Origin: JANYHF01 sp031367715
GTDB lineage: Bacteria > Pseudomonadota > Alphaproteobacteria > Rhizobiales > Hyphomicrobiaceae
Direction of reading: 5' to 3'
Length of the DNA stretch: 15,397 nt
Assembly: GCA_031367715.1 (NCBI GenBank)
Contig: JANLQJ010000249.1
Coordinates: forward strand, 1-15,397
Each line of letters begins with the position of its first letter. Positions within the stretch are counted from its first letter, which is position 1. Both the position numbers and the translations under genes were made by a program. Shown here one piece after another: positions 1-6,826 of the stretch. The notes under the pieces were generated by a model, which was not told the origin of the DNA, made no database searches, and saw nothing but the letters and a program-made list of their open reading frames with translations.

Positions 1-80
1 TCCTCAGGCACGAAGTCCTGCACGCTCGGCGGCAGAAGCTGCGTCTGATCGATCTTCCAGGGGCGAAAGTGCTTGCTCAT
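1..80 (-). CDS. IS1182-type transposase, N-terminal fragment cut by the window edge
   Basis: The reverse strand from the ATG at 80-78 encodes 26 complete residues beginning MSKHFRPWKIDQ and continuing through LLPPSVQDFVPE. This is the characteristic N-terminus of IS1182-type transposases (N-terminal DUF772/InsH-like region preceding a DDE catalytic domain). The remainder lies before position 1, so catalytic residues and intactness cannot be judged. The transposase would mobilise its own insertion sequence by cut-and-paste or copying chemistry. The element lies downstream of ruvX and may have separated it from former neighbours. The recognition rests on a short but distinctive N-terminus, so the family call is good and anything finer is not. 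Confidence 0.8.
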   Translation of the reverse strand, partial: MSKHFRPWKIDQTQLLPPSVQDFVPE

Positions 81-300
81 GGTCGGAAACTGAATCAGAC
101 TCGCGCCAAATTGACCAGCGACTACTCGGACAGGCTCCTAGCCGCATGAATTGACCGCACGGGATTGTCGTCTTTGGTCTTCATTTGGATCCCGTATTTG
201 GGATGGCAGTTCAAGCTTGCCCCGCTAGCCGGGCGATGCCGGGGTCAGGTGGGTCAACACGCACCGCCACCGGCCGCTATCCTTCCGGTAAATACTTAAG
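81..300. other. Gene-free flank upstream of the transposase, probably containing one IS end
   Basis: I see no credible coding region here. The outer end of the insertion sequence must lie upstream of the transposase start. On the minus strand the sequence GAGCCTGTCCGAGTAG near 122-138 is a plausible terminal repeat. The partner end is outside the window, so this cannot be confirmed. The remainder up to 300 shows no clear promoter, terminator or RNA gene. Confidence 0.35.
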
Positions 301-301
301 T

Positions 302-590
302 TAGTGTTCTGACTCATTCAAATGGTTTCCGATTTTTCGTCATCCCGGCGAAGGCCGGGACCTGTCCAACCATCGGGACCTGCAGCAGTTGGCAATTCGG
401 AAACAGTGCTTTGAAACAGAGGCTTACCGCGTAAGTCCTGAGTGCCTCGCATCGACTTGGACGGGTCCCGGCCTTCGCCGGGATGACGACTTTTTCGGGG
501 TTCCAAATGATTGTTACAGAACATTAGCGCCCATGCGCCTGCGCCGGGCGGACGAAATTTCGGGAACCATTTGTATGAGTCAAAACACTA
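302..590. repeat. Palindromic REP/MITE-like repeat cluster with three related arms
   Basis: Three related arms are visible: arm A at 302-362 on the plus strand, arm B at 464-527 inverted, and arm C at 538-590 inverted. The outermost 40 bases of A (302-341) match the reverse complement of 551-590 at 35 of 40 positions by my count, so the block has long terminal inverted repeats. A and B share an identical core, GTCATCCCGGCGAAGGCC followed by GGGACC, then GTCCAA after one mismatch. Each core is itself a small hairpin (CCCGGC/GCCGGG). No transposase is encoded between the arms. No target-site duplication is obvious. This looks like a non-autonomous palindromic element, or nested REP copies, lying against the 3' end of ruvX. 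Confidence 0.75.
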
Positions 591-593
591 GGA

Positions 594-1076
594 CTAGCCT
601 CGCCGCAGATACGCTAGGCGGTCCAGCGCGCCTTGCAGAATGTACGCCGCCGCCGCCTTGTCGATGACCTCGGCGCGGCGCTTGCGGCTGGCGTCGGCGG
701 CGATCAGCACGCGCTCGGCGGCGGCGGTCGAGAGGCGCTCATCCCAATAGGCGATCGGCAGCGGCGTCAGCGCCGCGAGGTTGCGCACGAAGGCGCGGGT
801 CGATTGCACGCGCGGACCCTCGCTGCCATCCATGTTCAGCGGCAGGCCAATGACCACGCCGCCGGCATCGAATTCATGAAAGAGATCGAGCAGGGCTTCG
901 CCGTCGTCGCGGAATTTGCCGCGCCCAATGGTCTCCAACGCCGATGCGATGGTCCAGCTGGTGTCCGACAGCGCAACGCCAATGGTCTTGCTGCCGAGAT
1001 CGAGGCCGACCAGCGGTCTGCCAGCCGCAAAAAGCGGGGCAGCGGTTTCAAGGGCGAGGCCAGGTTGGCGCGCCAT
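594..1076 (-). CDS. ruvX: RuvX/YqgF family Holliday-junction resolvase-like nuclease
   Basis: The 160-residue product is a YqgF-type RNase H-fold protein. This family is known as a putative Holliday junction resolvase and is implicated in 16S pre-rRNA 5'-end processing in E. coli; it acts in the cytoplasm. Visible motifs are GLDLGSKTIGVALSD (24-38, with the acidic residue D26), GLPLNMDGSEGPR (77-89), YWDERLST (110-117) and the C-terminal VIDKAAAAYIL with D139. These are the conserved blocks of the family and the length is typical. I chose the ATG at 1076-1074. The open frame extends further upstream only by running through secG in another frame. The start is four bases after the secG stop, so the two genes are very likely cotranscribed. 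A palindromic repeat block begins immediately after the stop codon. Confidence 0.93.
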   Translation of the reverse strand: MARQPGLALETAAPLFAAGRPLVGLDLGSKTIGVALSDTSWTIASALETIGRGKFRDDGEALLDLFHEFDAGGVVIGLPLNMDGSEGPRVQSTRAFVRNLAALTPLPIAYWDERLSTAAAERVLIAADASRKRRAEVIDKAAAAYILQGALDRLAYLRRG

Positions 1077-1080
1077 CGAG

Positions 1081-1506
1081 CTAAGGCGTTTTCGGTGCGC
1101 CGGTATTGGTGGCGGGCGCGGGCACAGCTGGAGCCGGTGCCGTGGTGGCCGGAGCGGTCGTCGCCGGAGCGGTCGTCGCCGGAGCAGTCGTCGCCGGAGC
1201 AGTCGTCGCCGGAGTCCCCGGCACAACCGGTGCCGTGGCGGCGGGCTTGCCGATGGTATCCAGGATCGAGCCACCCTTGTGCTCGAAGCGGGCCAGCAAT
1301 GTCAGGCCGATGCTGGTGATGAAAAAGCCGAGCGCCAGCAATGCCGTCAGCCGGGTCAGCGCATTGGCCGTGCCACGGCCGGTCATGAAGCCGCCGCCGC
1401 CACCGCCGCCAATGCCAAGGCCGCCGCCCTCGGAACGCTGCAGCAGGACCACGCACACAAGAGCAATGGCGATCATAAGATGGATGACAAGCAGTACCGG
1501 TAGCAT
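1081..1506 (-). CDS. secG: Protein-export membrane protein SecG
   Basis: This 141-residue protein is the small accessory subunit of the SecYEG translocon in the inner membrane. It has two transmembrane segments (about 3-22 and 52-71). Between them is the diagnostic loop LLQRSEGGGLGIGGGG (21-36) running into a glycine stretch and FMTGRG. E. coli SecG is about 110 residues. The extra length here is an Ala/Thr/Pro tail from about residue 89, including five ATTAP pentapeptides (100-124). I chose the ATG at 1506-1504 because the first hydrophobic helix starts directly after it; the upstream extension is polar and unrelated. No strong Shine-Dalgarno sequence is visible. It is the first gene of a probable secG-ruvX operon. 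Its promoter should lie in the 207 bases before the kinase gene, but I cannot assign one. Confidence 0.95.
   Translation of the reverse strand: MLPVLLVIHLMIAIALVCVVLLQRSEGGGLGIGGGGGGGFMTGRGTANALTRLTALLALGFFITSIGLTLLARFEHKGGSILDTIGKPAATAPVVPGTPATTAPATTAPATTAPATTAPATTAPAPAVPAPATNTGAPKTP
1135..1215. repeat. Five tandem 15-bp units inside secG
   Basis: Near-identical 15-base units of the form GGTCGTCGCCGGAGC (plus strand) repeat five times, the outermost more divergent. On the coding strand they encode ATTAP five times in the SecG tail. Because the unit is a multiple of three, gain or loss of copies would change the tail length without a frameshift. Confidence 0.9.
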
Positions 1507-1713
1507 GGCGGGTATGTATCGCAAACGGTTGGGGCGGCTCAGACTTGAGCGGCGATGTCGGGAATGAGCAGGCTTCTTACACAAGCCGAGACAAACTAGC
1601 TAGCGGGCATTTTTTGTCGGCGCCGCCGACGCCCTTGCGGGGAGCTGGGCGCTGTCGCCGAGGCGAGAGTGCTGTCTGTCGTCTCCAGGTTGCAATGCCG
1701 AGTGGATAAAAAA

Positions 1714-3108
1714 TCACACCGGCACGCGCACAACCCCCTTCAGGCCGCCCATCTCGCTCTCCTCCAGCCAGATATCGCCGCCGTGCACACGGGCGATGTC
1801 GCGCGCGATGGCCAGGCCCAGGCCGGTATTGGGCAGGTCCTGATTGCGGCTGGGGTCGAGCCTGAGGAACGGGCGGAACACCACCTCGCGCTTTTCGGGT
1901 GGAATGCCCGGGCCGTCGTCATCGACTTCGATGCGCAGCCAGTGGCGATCCTGCGTCACCGTGACGACGATGGTCTCGGCATAGCGGGCTGCGTTCGACA
2001 CCAGATTGGCGATGGCGCGCTTGAAGCCGTGACGGCGCAGCGGCACCGGGATCTTGCGGCGGCGGCGGAAGCGCAGCTCGATCGGCTTGCCGAAATGCAT
2101 GGCGCCGGCCTTCACCTCTTCCATCATGGCGCGCACATCGGTCGGTTTGGCTTCCTCGCCGCTGCCGCCCTTGGCAAACGCCATGTAGTCCTCGAGCATG
2201 GCCCGCATTTCGTTGACGTCGGCACGCATGGCATCGGTGCCGGGCGCGCCTTCCAGCATCGCCAGCGAAAGTTTGAATCGCGTCAGCACCGTGCGCAAGT
2301 CGTGGCTGACGCCGGCCAGCATGGTGGTGCGCTGCTCGACGTGTTTTTCGATGCGGTCGCGCATCTCCTCGAAGGCCGAAGCGGCCTGGCGGATTTCGCG
2401 CGCGCCGCGGGCCCTGAAGTCGATCGGCACCGGCCGACCCTTGCCGAACGCCTCGGCCGCTTCGGCCAGCTTGACGATCGGGCGGATCTGGTTGCGCAGG
2501 AACAGGATGGCCACCGACAGCAGCACCAGCGAGGTGCCGATCATCCAGACCAGGAAGATGTGCGAGTTGGTGGCATAGGTGCGGGTGCGCGGCACGACCA
2601 TGCGTAAATTGGCCGTGGCAAGCTTGACGCGCACCTCGACATCGCGGTCGCCACGGGTATCGATCCAATAGGGCTTGTCGATCTGATTGGCAATTTCCGC
2701 CGACAGGCTGCGGCCGAGCAGGTCGAAGACGGGCCGCTGCTGCGGTGGTGGCAGTTCGGCGGACGGCTCGACGGTGAGGCTCAGCTCGAAGCGCCGTTGT
2801 GCCAGTTCAACCAGCTTGCGGATATCGTCTTTGGTGCGTGCAGCTTCGAAGTCATCGATCAATGAGCCGATCGAGCCAGCGGTGGCGGCCGACAGGCGCA
2901 GCGTCACTTCCTGCCAATGGCGGTCCATGAAGACAAAGGCGACCACCGATTCGAGCAGCACGATGGGCGCGATGATGATGATCAGGGCGCGCGCATATAG
3001 GCCCTTGGGCAGCAGGCTGGGCAGCGCCTGCCAGGTTACCCCGCTGAACTGCCGGGCGAACTGGCGCCAGGCGCGCGCCGGCCAGTGGCGATCGGGGATG
3101 GCTATCAT
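1714..3108 (-). CDS. EnvZ-like membrane sensor histidine kinase
   Basis: The 464-residue product has two transmembrane helices (about 41-61 and 184-205) enclosing a roughly 120-residue periplasmic sensor region with no recognisable fold. A HAMP linker follows (about 206-258), then a DHp domain with the H box SHDLRTVLTRFKL (phospho-accepting H269). The HATPase domain carries the N box NLVSNAARYA (368-377), G1 DDDGPGIP (396-403) and G2 GLGLAIA (429-435). It should autophosphorylate and pass phosphate to the regulator encoded just upstream. The layout and H box match EnvZ-type kinases. The proline usually found five residues after the histidine is replaced by V274. Its ATG shares one base with the regulator's TGA, which implies translational coupling. 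The signal sensed is unknown. Confidence 0.93.
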   Translation of the reverse strand: MIAIPDRHWPARAWRQFARQFSGVTWQALPSLLPKGLYARALIIIIAPIVLLESVVAFVFMDRHWQEVTLRLSAATAGSIGSLIDDFEAARTKDDIRKLVELAQRRFELSLTVEPSAELPPPQQRPVFDLLGRSLSAEIANQIDKPYWIDTRGDRDVEVRVKLATANLRMVVPRTRTYATNSHIFLVWMIGTSLVLLSVAILFLRNQIRPIVKLAEAAEAFGKGRPVPIDFRARGAREIRQAASAFEEMRDRIEKHVEQRTTMLAGVSHDLRTVLTRFKLSLAMLEGAPGTDAMRADVNEMRAMLEDYMAFAKGGSGEEAKPTDVRAMMEEVKAGAMHFGKPIELRFRRRRKIPVPLRRHGFKRAIANLVSNAARYAETIVVTVTQDRHWLRIEVDDDGPGIPPEKREVVFRPFLRLDPSRNQDLPNTGLGLAIARDIARVHGGDIWLEESEMGGLKGVVRVPV

Positions 3109-3839
3109 CAGTCTATGTAGAGGACGTAGCCTCTGCCTCGTGAGGTTTGCAGGTAGACCGGGTTGGCAGGATCGGATTCGATCTTGCGCCGCAGGCGGTT
3201 GATCTGCACGTCGACAGCGCGCTCGCTGGCGGTGGCGTCGGCGCCAGCGCCACTGCCCACCAGCTCGTGCCGGGCGATGGCGACGCCCGGCCGGACCGCG
3301 AACTGGCGCAGCATGTCGCGCTCGCGCTCGGTCAGCTTGATCGGCATGTCGCCGCGTTTCAGTTCGCCGCGCCCGAGATGGAACAACACCGGGCCCATGC
3401 GCACCTCCTCGCGCGAGCCCTCCTTGGGGTCGTAGCGGCGCAGGATGTTGTTCAGGCGCAACAACAGCTCGCGCGGTTCGAACGGCTTGGGGATGTAGTC
3501 GTCGACACCCGCCTCCAGGCCGGCCACCCGATCCTCTTTGTCGGCCATCGCCGTCAGCATCAGGATCGGCACATTGCTGTCGCGGCGCAGCTCGCGTGCG
3601 AGGTCGAGGCCGCTGCCGTCCGGCAGCATGACATCGAGAATGAGCACGTCGAAGGACAGGCCACGCATGGCCGCGCGCGCCGATGCCGTATCGGCGGCCG
3701 CGCTGACGCGGTAGCCGCTGTTGTGCAGGTAACTCACCAGCAATTCGCGGATGCGGTGATCGTCGTCGACCACCAGGACGTGCCGGGCATCGTCGGCAAG
3801 CGGCGGTTTGGCCTTCTGGGCCGGCGTCGATAAGCTCAT
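3108..3839 (-). CDS. OmpR/PhoB-type response regulator
   Basis: The 243-residue protein has an N-terminal receiver domain (about 20-136) and a C-terminal winged-helix DNA-binding domain (about 145-242). Receiver residues are present: the acidic pocket D25-D27, the phosphorylation site D69 in LILDVMLPDGSG, T96 and K118 in IPKPFEP. The effector domain shows LTERERDMLRQF and the closing pattern VDVQINRLRRKIE...TSRGRGYVLY, typical of OmpR-class regulators. The first 19 residues are a short polar extension. It is the presumed partner of the EnvZ-like kinase whose start overlaps its stop, and it overlaps the upstream MarR gene by one base in the same way. Target genes cannot be read from this window; the name ompR would be a guess about orthology. 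Confidence 0.95.
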   Translation of the reverse strand: MSLSTPAQKAKPPLADDARHVLVVDDDHRIRELLVSYLHNSGYRVSAAADTASARAAMRGLSFDVLILDVMLPDGSGLDLARELRRDSNVPILMLTAMADKEDRVAGLEAGVDDYIPKPFEPRELLLRLNNILRRYDPKEGSREEVRMGPVLFHLGRGELKRGDMPIKLTERERDMLRQFAVRPGVAIARHELVGSGAGADATASERAVDVQINRLRRKIESDPANPVYLQTSRGRGYVLYID

Positions 3840-4402
3840 CAGGCGGCCTCGTGCTTGGATTTGAGGCGATGTCCGCCCTTGGGCAGCAGGGCTTCGACGC
3901 GAGCCCGTTCGGAGGGTTCGATCATGGCCGCCAGAAAGGCCTGGACGATTGCCGATTGGCTGCCGTTGCGGCTCGACTGCAAGGCCTGGCCAACCCGGGC
4001 CAGTTGCGGTTCCAGCAGGCGCTGGGCCAGCTGCCGTCCCGATTCAGTCGTGTACAGCCGTCGCTCGCGCCGGTCGGCTTTGCCAAGGCGCTGCTCGATG
4101 AAACCGCTGGCCACCAGCTGGCGCAGCACGCGGGCCAGGCTCTGCTTTGTGATCTTCAGAATGTCGAGCAGATCGGCGACGCGAAGCCCGGGATAATGCT
4201 CGACAAAATGCAGCACCCGGTGATGGGCGCGGCCGAACTGGAACTCGGCCAGGATTTCGTCCGGGTCGCCGGTGAAATCGCGATAGGCAAAGAACAACAG
4301 TTCCACCAGCGCGACCAGCGAGCGGTCGCGTTCGGCCCGACCCGCCGGTTGATCCGGCAGCAGCTCGGGGCGCTTGGTGATGTCGCTAGATATGTCAGCC
4401 AT
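3839..4402 (-). CDS. MarR-family transcriptional regulator
   Basis: The 187-residue protein carries a MarR-type winged helix from about residue 57. The segment VADLLDILKITKQSLARVLRQL (about 75-96) is the recognition helix region, followed by the wing around KADRRERRLYTTESG. MarR proteins are dimeric DNA-binding regulators that often control their own operon. This is the first gene of a three-gene operon: its TGA shares one base with the ATG of the response regulator. The gene runs divergently from ilvE with about 210 bases between starts. A short inverted repeat lies just upstream of its start codon and may be its operator. No clear Shine-Dalgarno sequence precedes the ATG at 4402-4400. The ligand, if any, is unknown. 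Confidence 0.92.
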   Translation of the reverse strand: MADISSDITKRPELLPDQPAGRAERDRSLVALVELLFFAYRDFTGDPDEILAEFQFGRAHHRVLHFVEHYPGLRVADLLDILKITKQSLARVLRQLVASGFIEQRLGKADRRERRLYTTESGRQLAQRLLEPQLARVGQALQSSRNGSQSAIVQAFLAAMIEPSERARVEALLPKGGHRLKSKHEAA

Positions 4403-4409
4403 GTTGACG

Positions 4410-4429
4410 TAATCCGGGCGGTTGGATTA
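4410..4429. promoter_or_regulatory. Inverted repeat between marR and ilvE, candidate operator
   Basis: TAATCC (4410-4415) and its exact complement GGATTA (4424-4429) are separated by eight bases, seven bases ahead of the marR start codon. Short palindromes in this position are typical of autoregulated MarR genes. A TATGAT hexamer at 4431-4436 on the plus strand could be a -10 box reading toward ilvE, but no -35 lies at good spacing. The operator role is inferred from position and symmetry only. Confidence 0.4.
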
Positions 4430-4614
4430 GTATGATGTCGTCGCTGCCATGGCGCTCCTGGTCCCTCGGTTTGGAATTAATGCCGGATGGGGCACCGTGG
4501 CAAGGTATTTGAGCTGACGGGCGCCAGTCGGGCAGGTAAACCCTGGCGGTACAACTTGATAACGAGGCTGGCCGCGCGCCCGGCGCGAGCACTGGTCATG
4601 TGGAGGACACGCTG

Positions 4615-5514
4615 ATGGCCCTGGTTCCCTATCACGATCGCGATGGTTTCATCTGGTTCGATGGCGCGCTGGTGCCGTGGCGCGAGGCGCAAGTGCATGT
4701 GCTGACGCACGCCCTGCACTATGCCAGCGCCGTGTTCGAGGGCGAGCGCGCCTATGGCGGCGAGATCTTCAAGCTGTCCGAGCATTCGCAGCGGCTGATC
4801 GACAGCGGCAAGATGCTGGATTTCGACATTCCCTATTCGGTGGCCGAGATCGATCAGGCCTGTCGCGACGCCGTCAAGGCCAACAAGCTGACCGATTGCT
4901 ATGTGCGGCCGATCGCCTGGCGCGGCAGCGAAATGATGGGCGTCAGCGCTCAAGCCAACAAGATCCATTTGGCGGTTGCCGCCTGGGATTGGGGCTCGTA
5001 CTTCGATCCGGCGCAGAAAATGAAGGGGATCCGTCTTGCCATGGCGCACTATCGGCGCCCGGATCCCGCGACCATCCCGTGCAAGGCCAAGGCGACCGGA
5101 CTTTACATGATCTGCACCATCGAAAAGCACCGCGCCGAGCGGGCTGGCTATGCCGATGCGCTGATGCTGGATTGGCGCGGCCGCGTTGCCGAATGCACCG
5201 GCGCCAACATCTTCCTGATCAAGGACGGTGAGCTGCACACGCCCGATCCCGATTGTTTCCTCGATGGCATCACGCGCCGGACCGTGGTCGCCCTTGCCCG
5301 CGCGCGTCAGCTCAAAGTGATCGAGCGGACCATCATGCCCGAAGAGCTCTCGAGCTTCAGCGAGTGCTTCATCGTCGGCACGGCTGCCGAAGTGACGCCG
5401 GTTTCGGAGATCGGCGAGCACAAATTCAAGCCCGGCCAGATCACCGAGACCTTGCTCACGGACTATATGGCTGCGGTACAGCCGTCGGCCTCACGACTTG
5501 CCAAGGCCAGTTGA
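4615..5514 (+). CDS. ilvE: Branched-chain amino acid aminotransferase (class IV PLP enzyme)
   Basis: The 299-residue enzyme is a fold-type IV PLP-dependent transaminase that interconverts leucine, isoleucine and valine with their 2-oxo acids in the cytoplasm. Signatures are LHYASAVFEGERAY (34-47), VRPIAWRG (97-104), the PLP lysine K159 in CKAKATG, E193 in VAECTGANIFL, LDGITRRTV and the late FIVGTAAEVTPV. The positions of K159 and E193 coincide with E. coli IlvE numbering. A strong GGAGG at 4602-4606 lies eight bases before the ATG at 4615, which decides this start over an in-frame GTG at 4600. Related class IV enzymes (D-amino acid transaminase, aminodeoxychorismate lyase) are less likely given the IlvE-type signatures. 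It is divergent from marR, and no terminator is obvious after its stop. Confidence 0.93.
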   Translation: MALVPYHDRDGFIWFDGALVPWREAQVHVLTHALHYASAVFEGERAYGGEIFKLSEHSQRLIDSGKMLDFDIPYSVAEIDQACRDAVKANKLTDCYVRPIAWRGSEMMGVSAQANKIHLAVAAWDWGSYFDPAQKMKGIRLAMAHYRRPDPATIPCKAKATGLYMICTIEKHRAERAGYADALMLDWRGRVAECTGANIFLIKDGELHTPDPDCFLDGITRRTVVALARARQLKVIERTIMPEELSSFSECFIVGTAAEVTPVSEIGEHKFKPGQITETLLTDYMAAVQPSASRLAKAS

Positions 5515-5635
5515 GCGTGCTTTTAGGGTTGCGGTTAACGGATCAGCTCGACCTGCGGCCAGCACTTGGTCAGCCGGGACGGGGCAGTCCGGAAACGATT
5601 GATATTCGTATTGGCAACCTAGGACGGGTGAGTAC

Positions 5636-6448
5636 ATGGCGCAGGAAAAATCCGGAAGTGGCAAACAGGATGAGCGCGATCGCCGCAAGGCCGCAGGGGC
5701 CATGCTACCAGGCGGCGCAAGCGCAGACAGCGACGAGCGCAGACGTCGCGGCGGCGGCTGGCTGCTGGGCGGCGGCGGCACCAATCTGATCGGCCTGCTG
5801 CTGATCGCCTGCTTGGGTATCGTGACCACCATCGCGATCGGTCAAAAGGAATTCCTGCCGCATTTGTTCGGCATCGATCTGCCGGTCGAAGTCAAGACCA
5901 TCCGTTGGGGCAACTCCGTCGTCTTCCCGTTGGAAGGCAAGGACAAGTCCGGCAAGGAAGCCACCTTCGATTTCGTCACCAAGACCAAGGACTACACCTG
6001 GGTTCGCGGTGCTGCCAATCAGGTGGCGTTCAACGGTCAGCCGATCGGCCCCGCCGATCTGCAGGCACAGCTGTTCGGGCCGGAAGTTGCTACCGGTCTG
6101 GCGCCTTCGGCCGATCTGATCGCGGTCGGTGTCGCCTCGCAGGAAGGCTCGGTGGCTGAAGAGAACGCGCGTGCCGAACAGCGTGGCAAGACGGCTGCCG
6201 ATTGGATGGACAAGACGGTGGGTGCCGGCAAGCACATCTGGGTGCTTAACCTTGGCCAGTTCAAGTCCGCGTGCTCGGGTAACACGACGGCGGACACCAG
6301 CTGGGAGCGGCCGTTCGTGTTCGTCGGCGCCCGCAAACAGGCGGCTGGCGTCAATCTTGGCGAGGCGCTGGTCAACGCCATGAACAACAAGACCAATCTG
6401 CCCAGCACCGATTGCTACTCGACCTATCAGCTGGCCAAACTTCACTAA
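5636..6448 (+). CDS. Membrane-anchored protein of unknown function with a possible OmpA-like C-terminal region
   Basis: I do not recognise this 270-residue protein as a named family. It has a charged Gly/Arg-rich cytoplasmic leader (1-48), one transmembrane helix (about 50-69) and a probably periplasmic remainder. Residues 158-195 contain IAVGVASQEGS followed by EENARAEQRGKTAADWM. This resembles the OmpA-like pattern in which a G-x-A-S-x-E-G-S turn precedes a helix with N and RA residues, and residues 225-231 (RPFVFVG) could be the last strand. That resemblance is my inference and the usual peptidoglycan-binding residues are not evident. Two cysteines (C213, C260) could form a disulfide in the periplasm. 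A weak AGGA at 5621-5624 precedes the ATG. The gene starts 121 bases after ilvE and converges with csaA, leaving 13 bases between stop codons. Confidence 0.75.
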   Translation: MAQEKSGSGKQDERDRRKAAGAMLPGGASADSDERRRRGGGWLLGGGGTNLIGLLLIACLGIVTTIAIGQKEFLPHLFGIDLPVEVKTIRWGNSVVFPLEGKDKSGKEATFDFVTKTKDYTWVRGAANQVAFNGQPIGPADLQAQLFGPEVATGLAPSADLIAVGVASQEGSVAEENARAEQRGKTAADWMDKTVGAGKHIWVLNLGQFKSACSGNTTADTSWERPFVFVGARKQAAGVNLGEALVNAMNNKTNLPSTDCYSTYQLAKLH

Positions 6449-6461
6449 ACCGTAAACGGAC

Positions 6462-6818
6462 TCAAAACAGTCGGCCCCCATTGGGGACCGGCTGGCTTGG
6501 TCCGATGATGACCACTGCCCCCTCGGCATCGGGAAAGCCGAGGGTGAGCACTTCCGACATGAACGGCCCGATCTGGCGCGGCGGAAAATTCACCACTGCC
6601 GCGACCTGCCGGCCGATCAGCGCCTCGCGGGCGTAATGCGTGGTAATCTGGGCCGACGACTTCTTGATCCCGATCTCGGGCCCGAAATCAATCCAGAGCT
6701 TGAACGCCGGCTTCCGCGCCTCGGGGAACGGCTGCACGTCCGTGATCGTGCCGACCCGGATATCGACCTTCATGAAGTCGTCGAAGCCGCAGGGCTGCGA
6801 CGTGAGGCTGGTTACCAT
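6462..6818 (-). CDS. csaA: CsaA-type tRNA-binding-domain protein
   Basis: The 118-residue protein is a single OB-fold tRNA-binding domain, as in CsaA and the C-terminal domain of some methionyl-tRNA synthetases. Bacillus CsaA is described as a dimeric chaperone that binds SecA and preproteins; whether the role is the same here is inference. Matching blocks are FMKVDIRVGTI (15-25), FPEARKPAFKLWIDFGPEIG (31-50), KKSSAQIT (52-59) and NFPPRQIGPFMSEVLTLGF (77-95), ending in VPNGGRLF. The length is normal. I chose the ATG at 6818-6816, preceded by AAGG that overlaps the end of the upstream gene. The stop of the peptide-binding protein gene is only eight bases away, so the two genes are probably cotranscribed. 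Confidence 0.93.
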   Translation of the reverse strand: MVTSLTSQPCGFDDFMKVDIRVGTITDVQPFPEARKPAFKLWIDFGPEIGIKKSSAQITTHYAREALIGRQVAAVVNFPPRQIGPFMSEVLTLGFPDAEGAVVIIGPSQPVPNGGRLF

Positions 6819-6826
6819 GGCTACCT

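Noticed and set aside
318..524. A minus-strand open frame of 68 codons containing SRHPGEGRDP
   Set aside because: It is the translation of the palindromic repeat arms A and B; this string is a familiar product of calling genes across such repeats.
1616..1630. GTCGGC/GCCGAC palindrome next to a run of T, as a possible terminator
   Set aside because: The T run lies on the wrong side of the stem for either neighbouring minus-strand gene, so it does not form an intrinsic terminator.
1669..2607. Long plus-strand open frame opposite the sensor kinase, and similar long frames opposite the regulator, aminotransferase, peptide-binding protein, acyltransferase, hydroxylase and porin genes
   Set aside because: They are antisense shadows caused by high GC content; their translations show no domains and the opposite frames are clear family members.
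4404..4436. TTGACG and TATGAT as a sigma-70 promoter for ilvE
   Set aside because: The spacer is 21 bases, too long for a normal promoter, and the -35 overlaps the region beside the marR start; only the TATGAT is mentioned as a possibility.
4600..4614. Upstream in-frame GTG start for ilvE
   Set aside because: The GGAGG ribosome-binding site lies inside this extension and is ideally spaced for the ATG at 4615.
6472..6490. CCCC/GGGG hairpin near the convergent ends of the gene at 5636-6448 and csaA
   Set aside because: No T tract follows on either strand and the hairpin lies within the csaA coding sequence, so I did not call a terminator.
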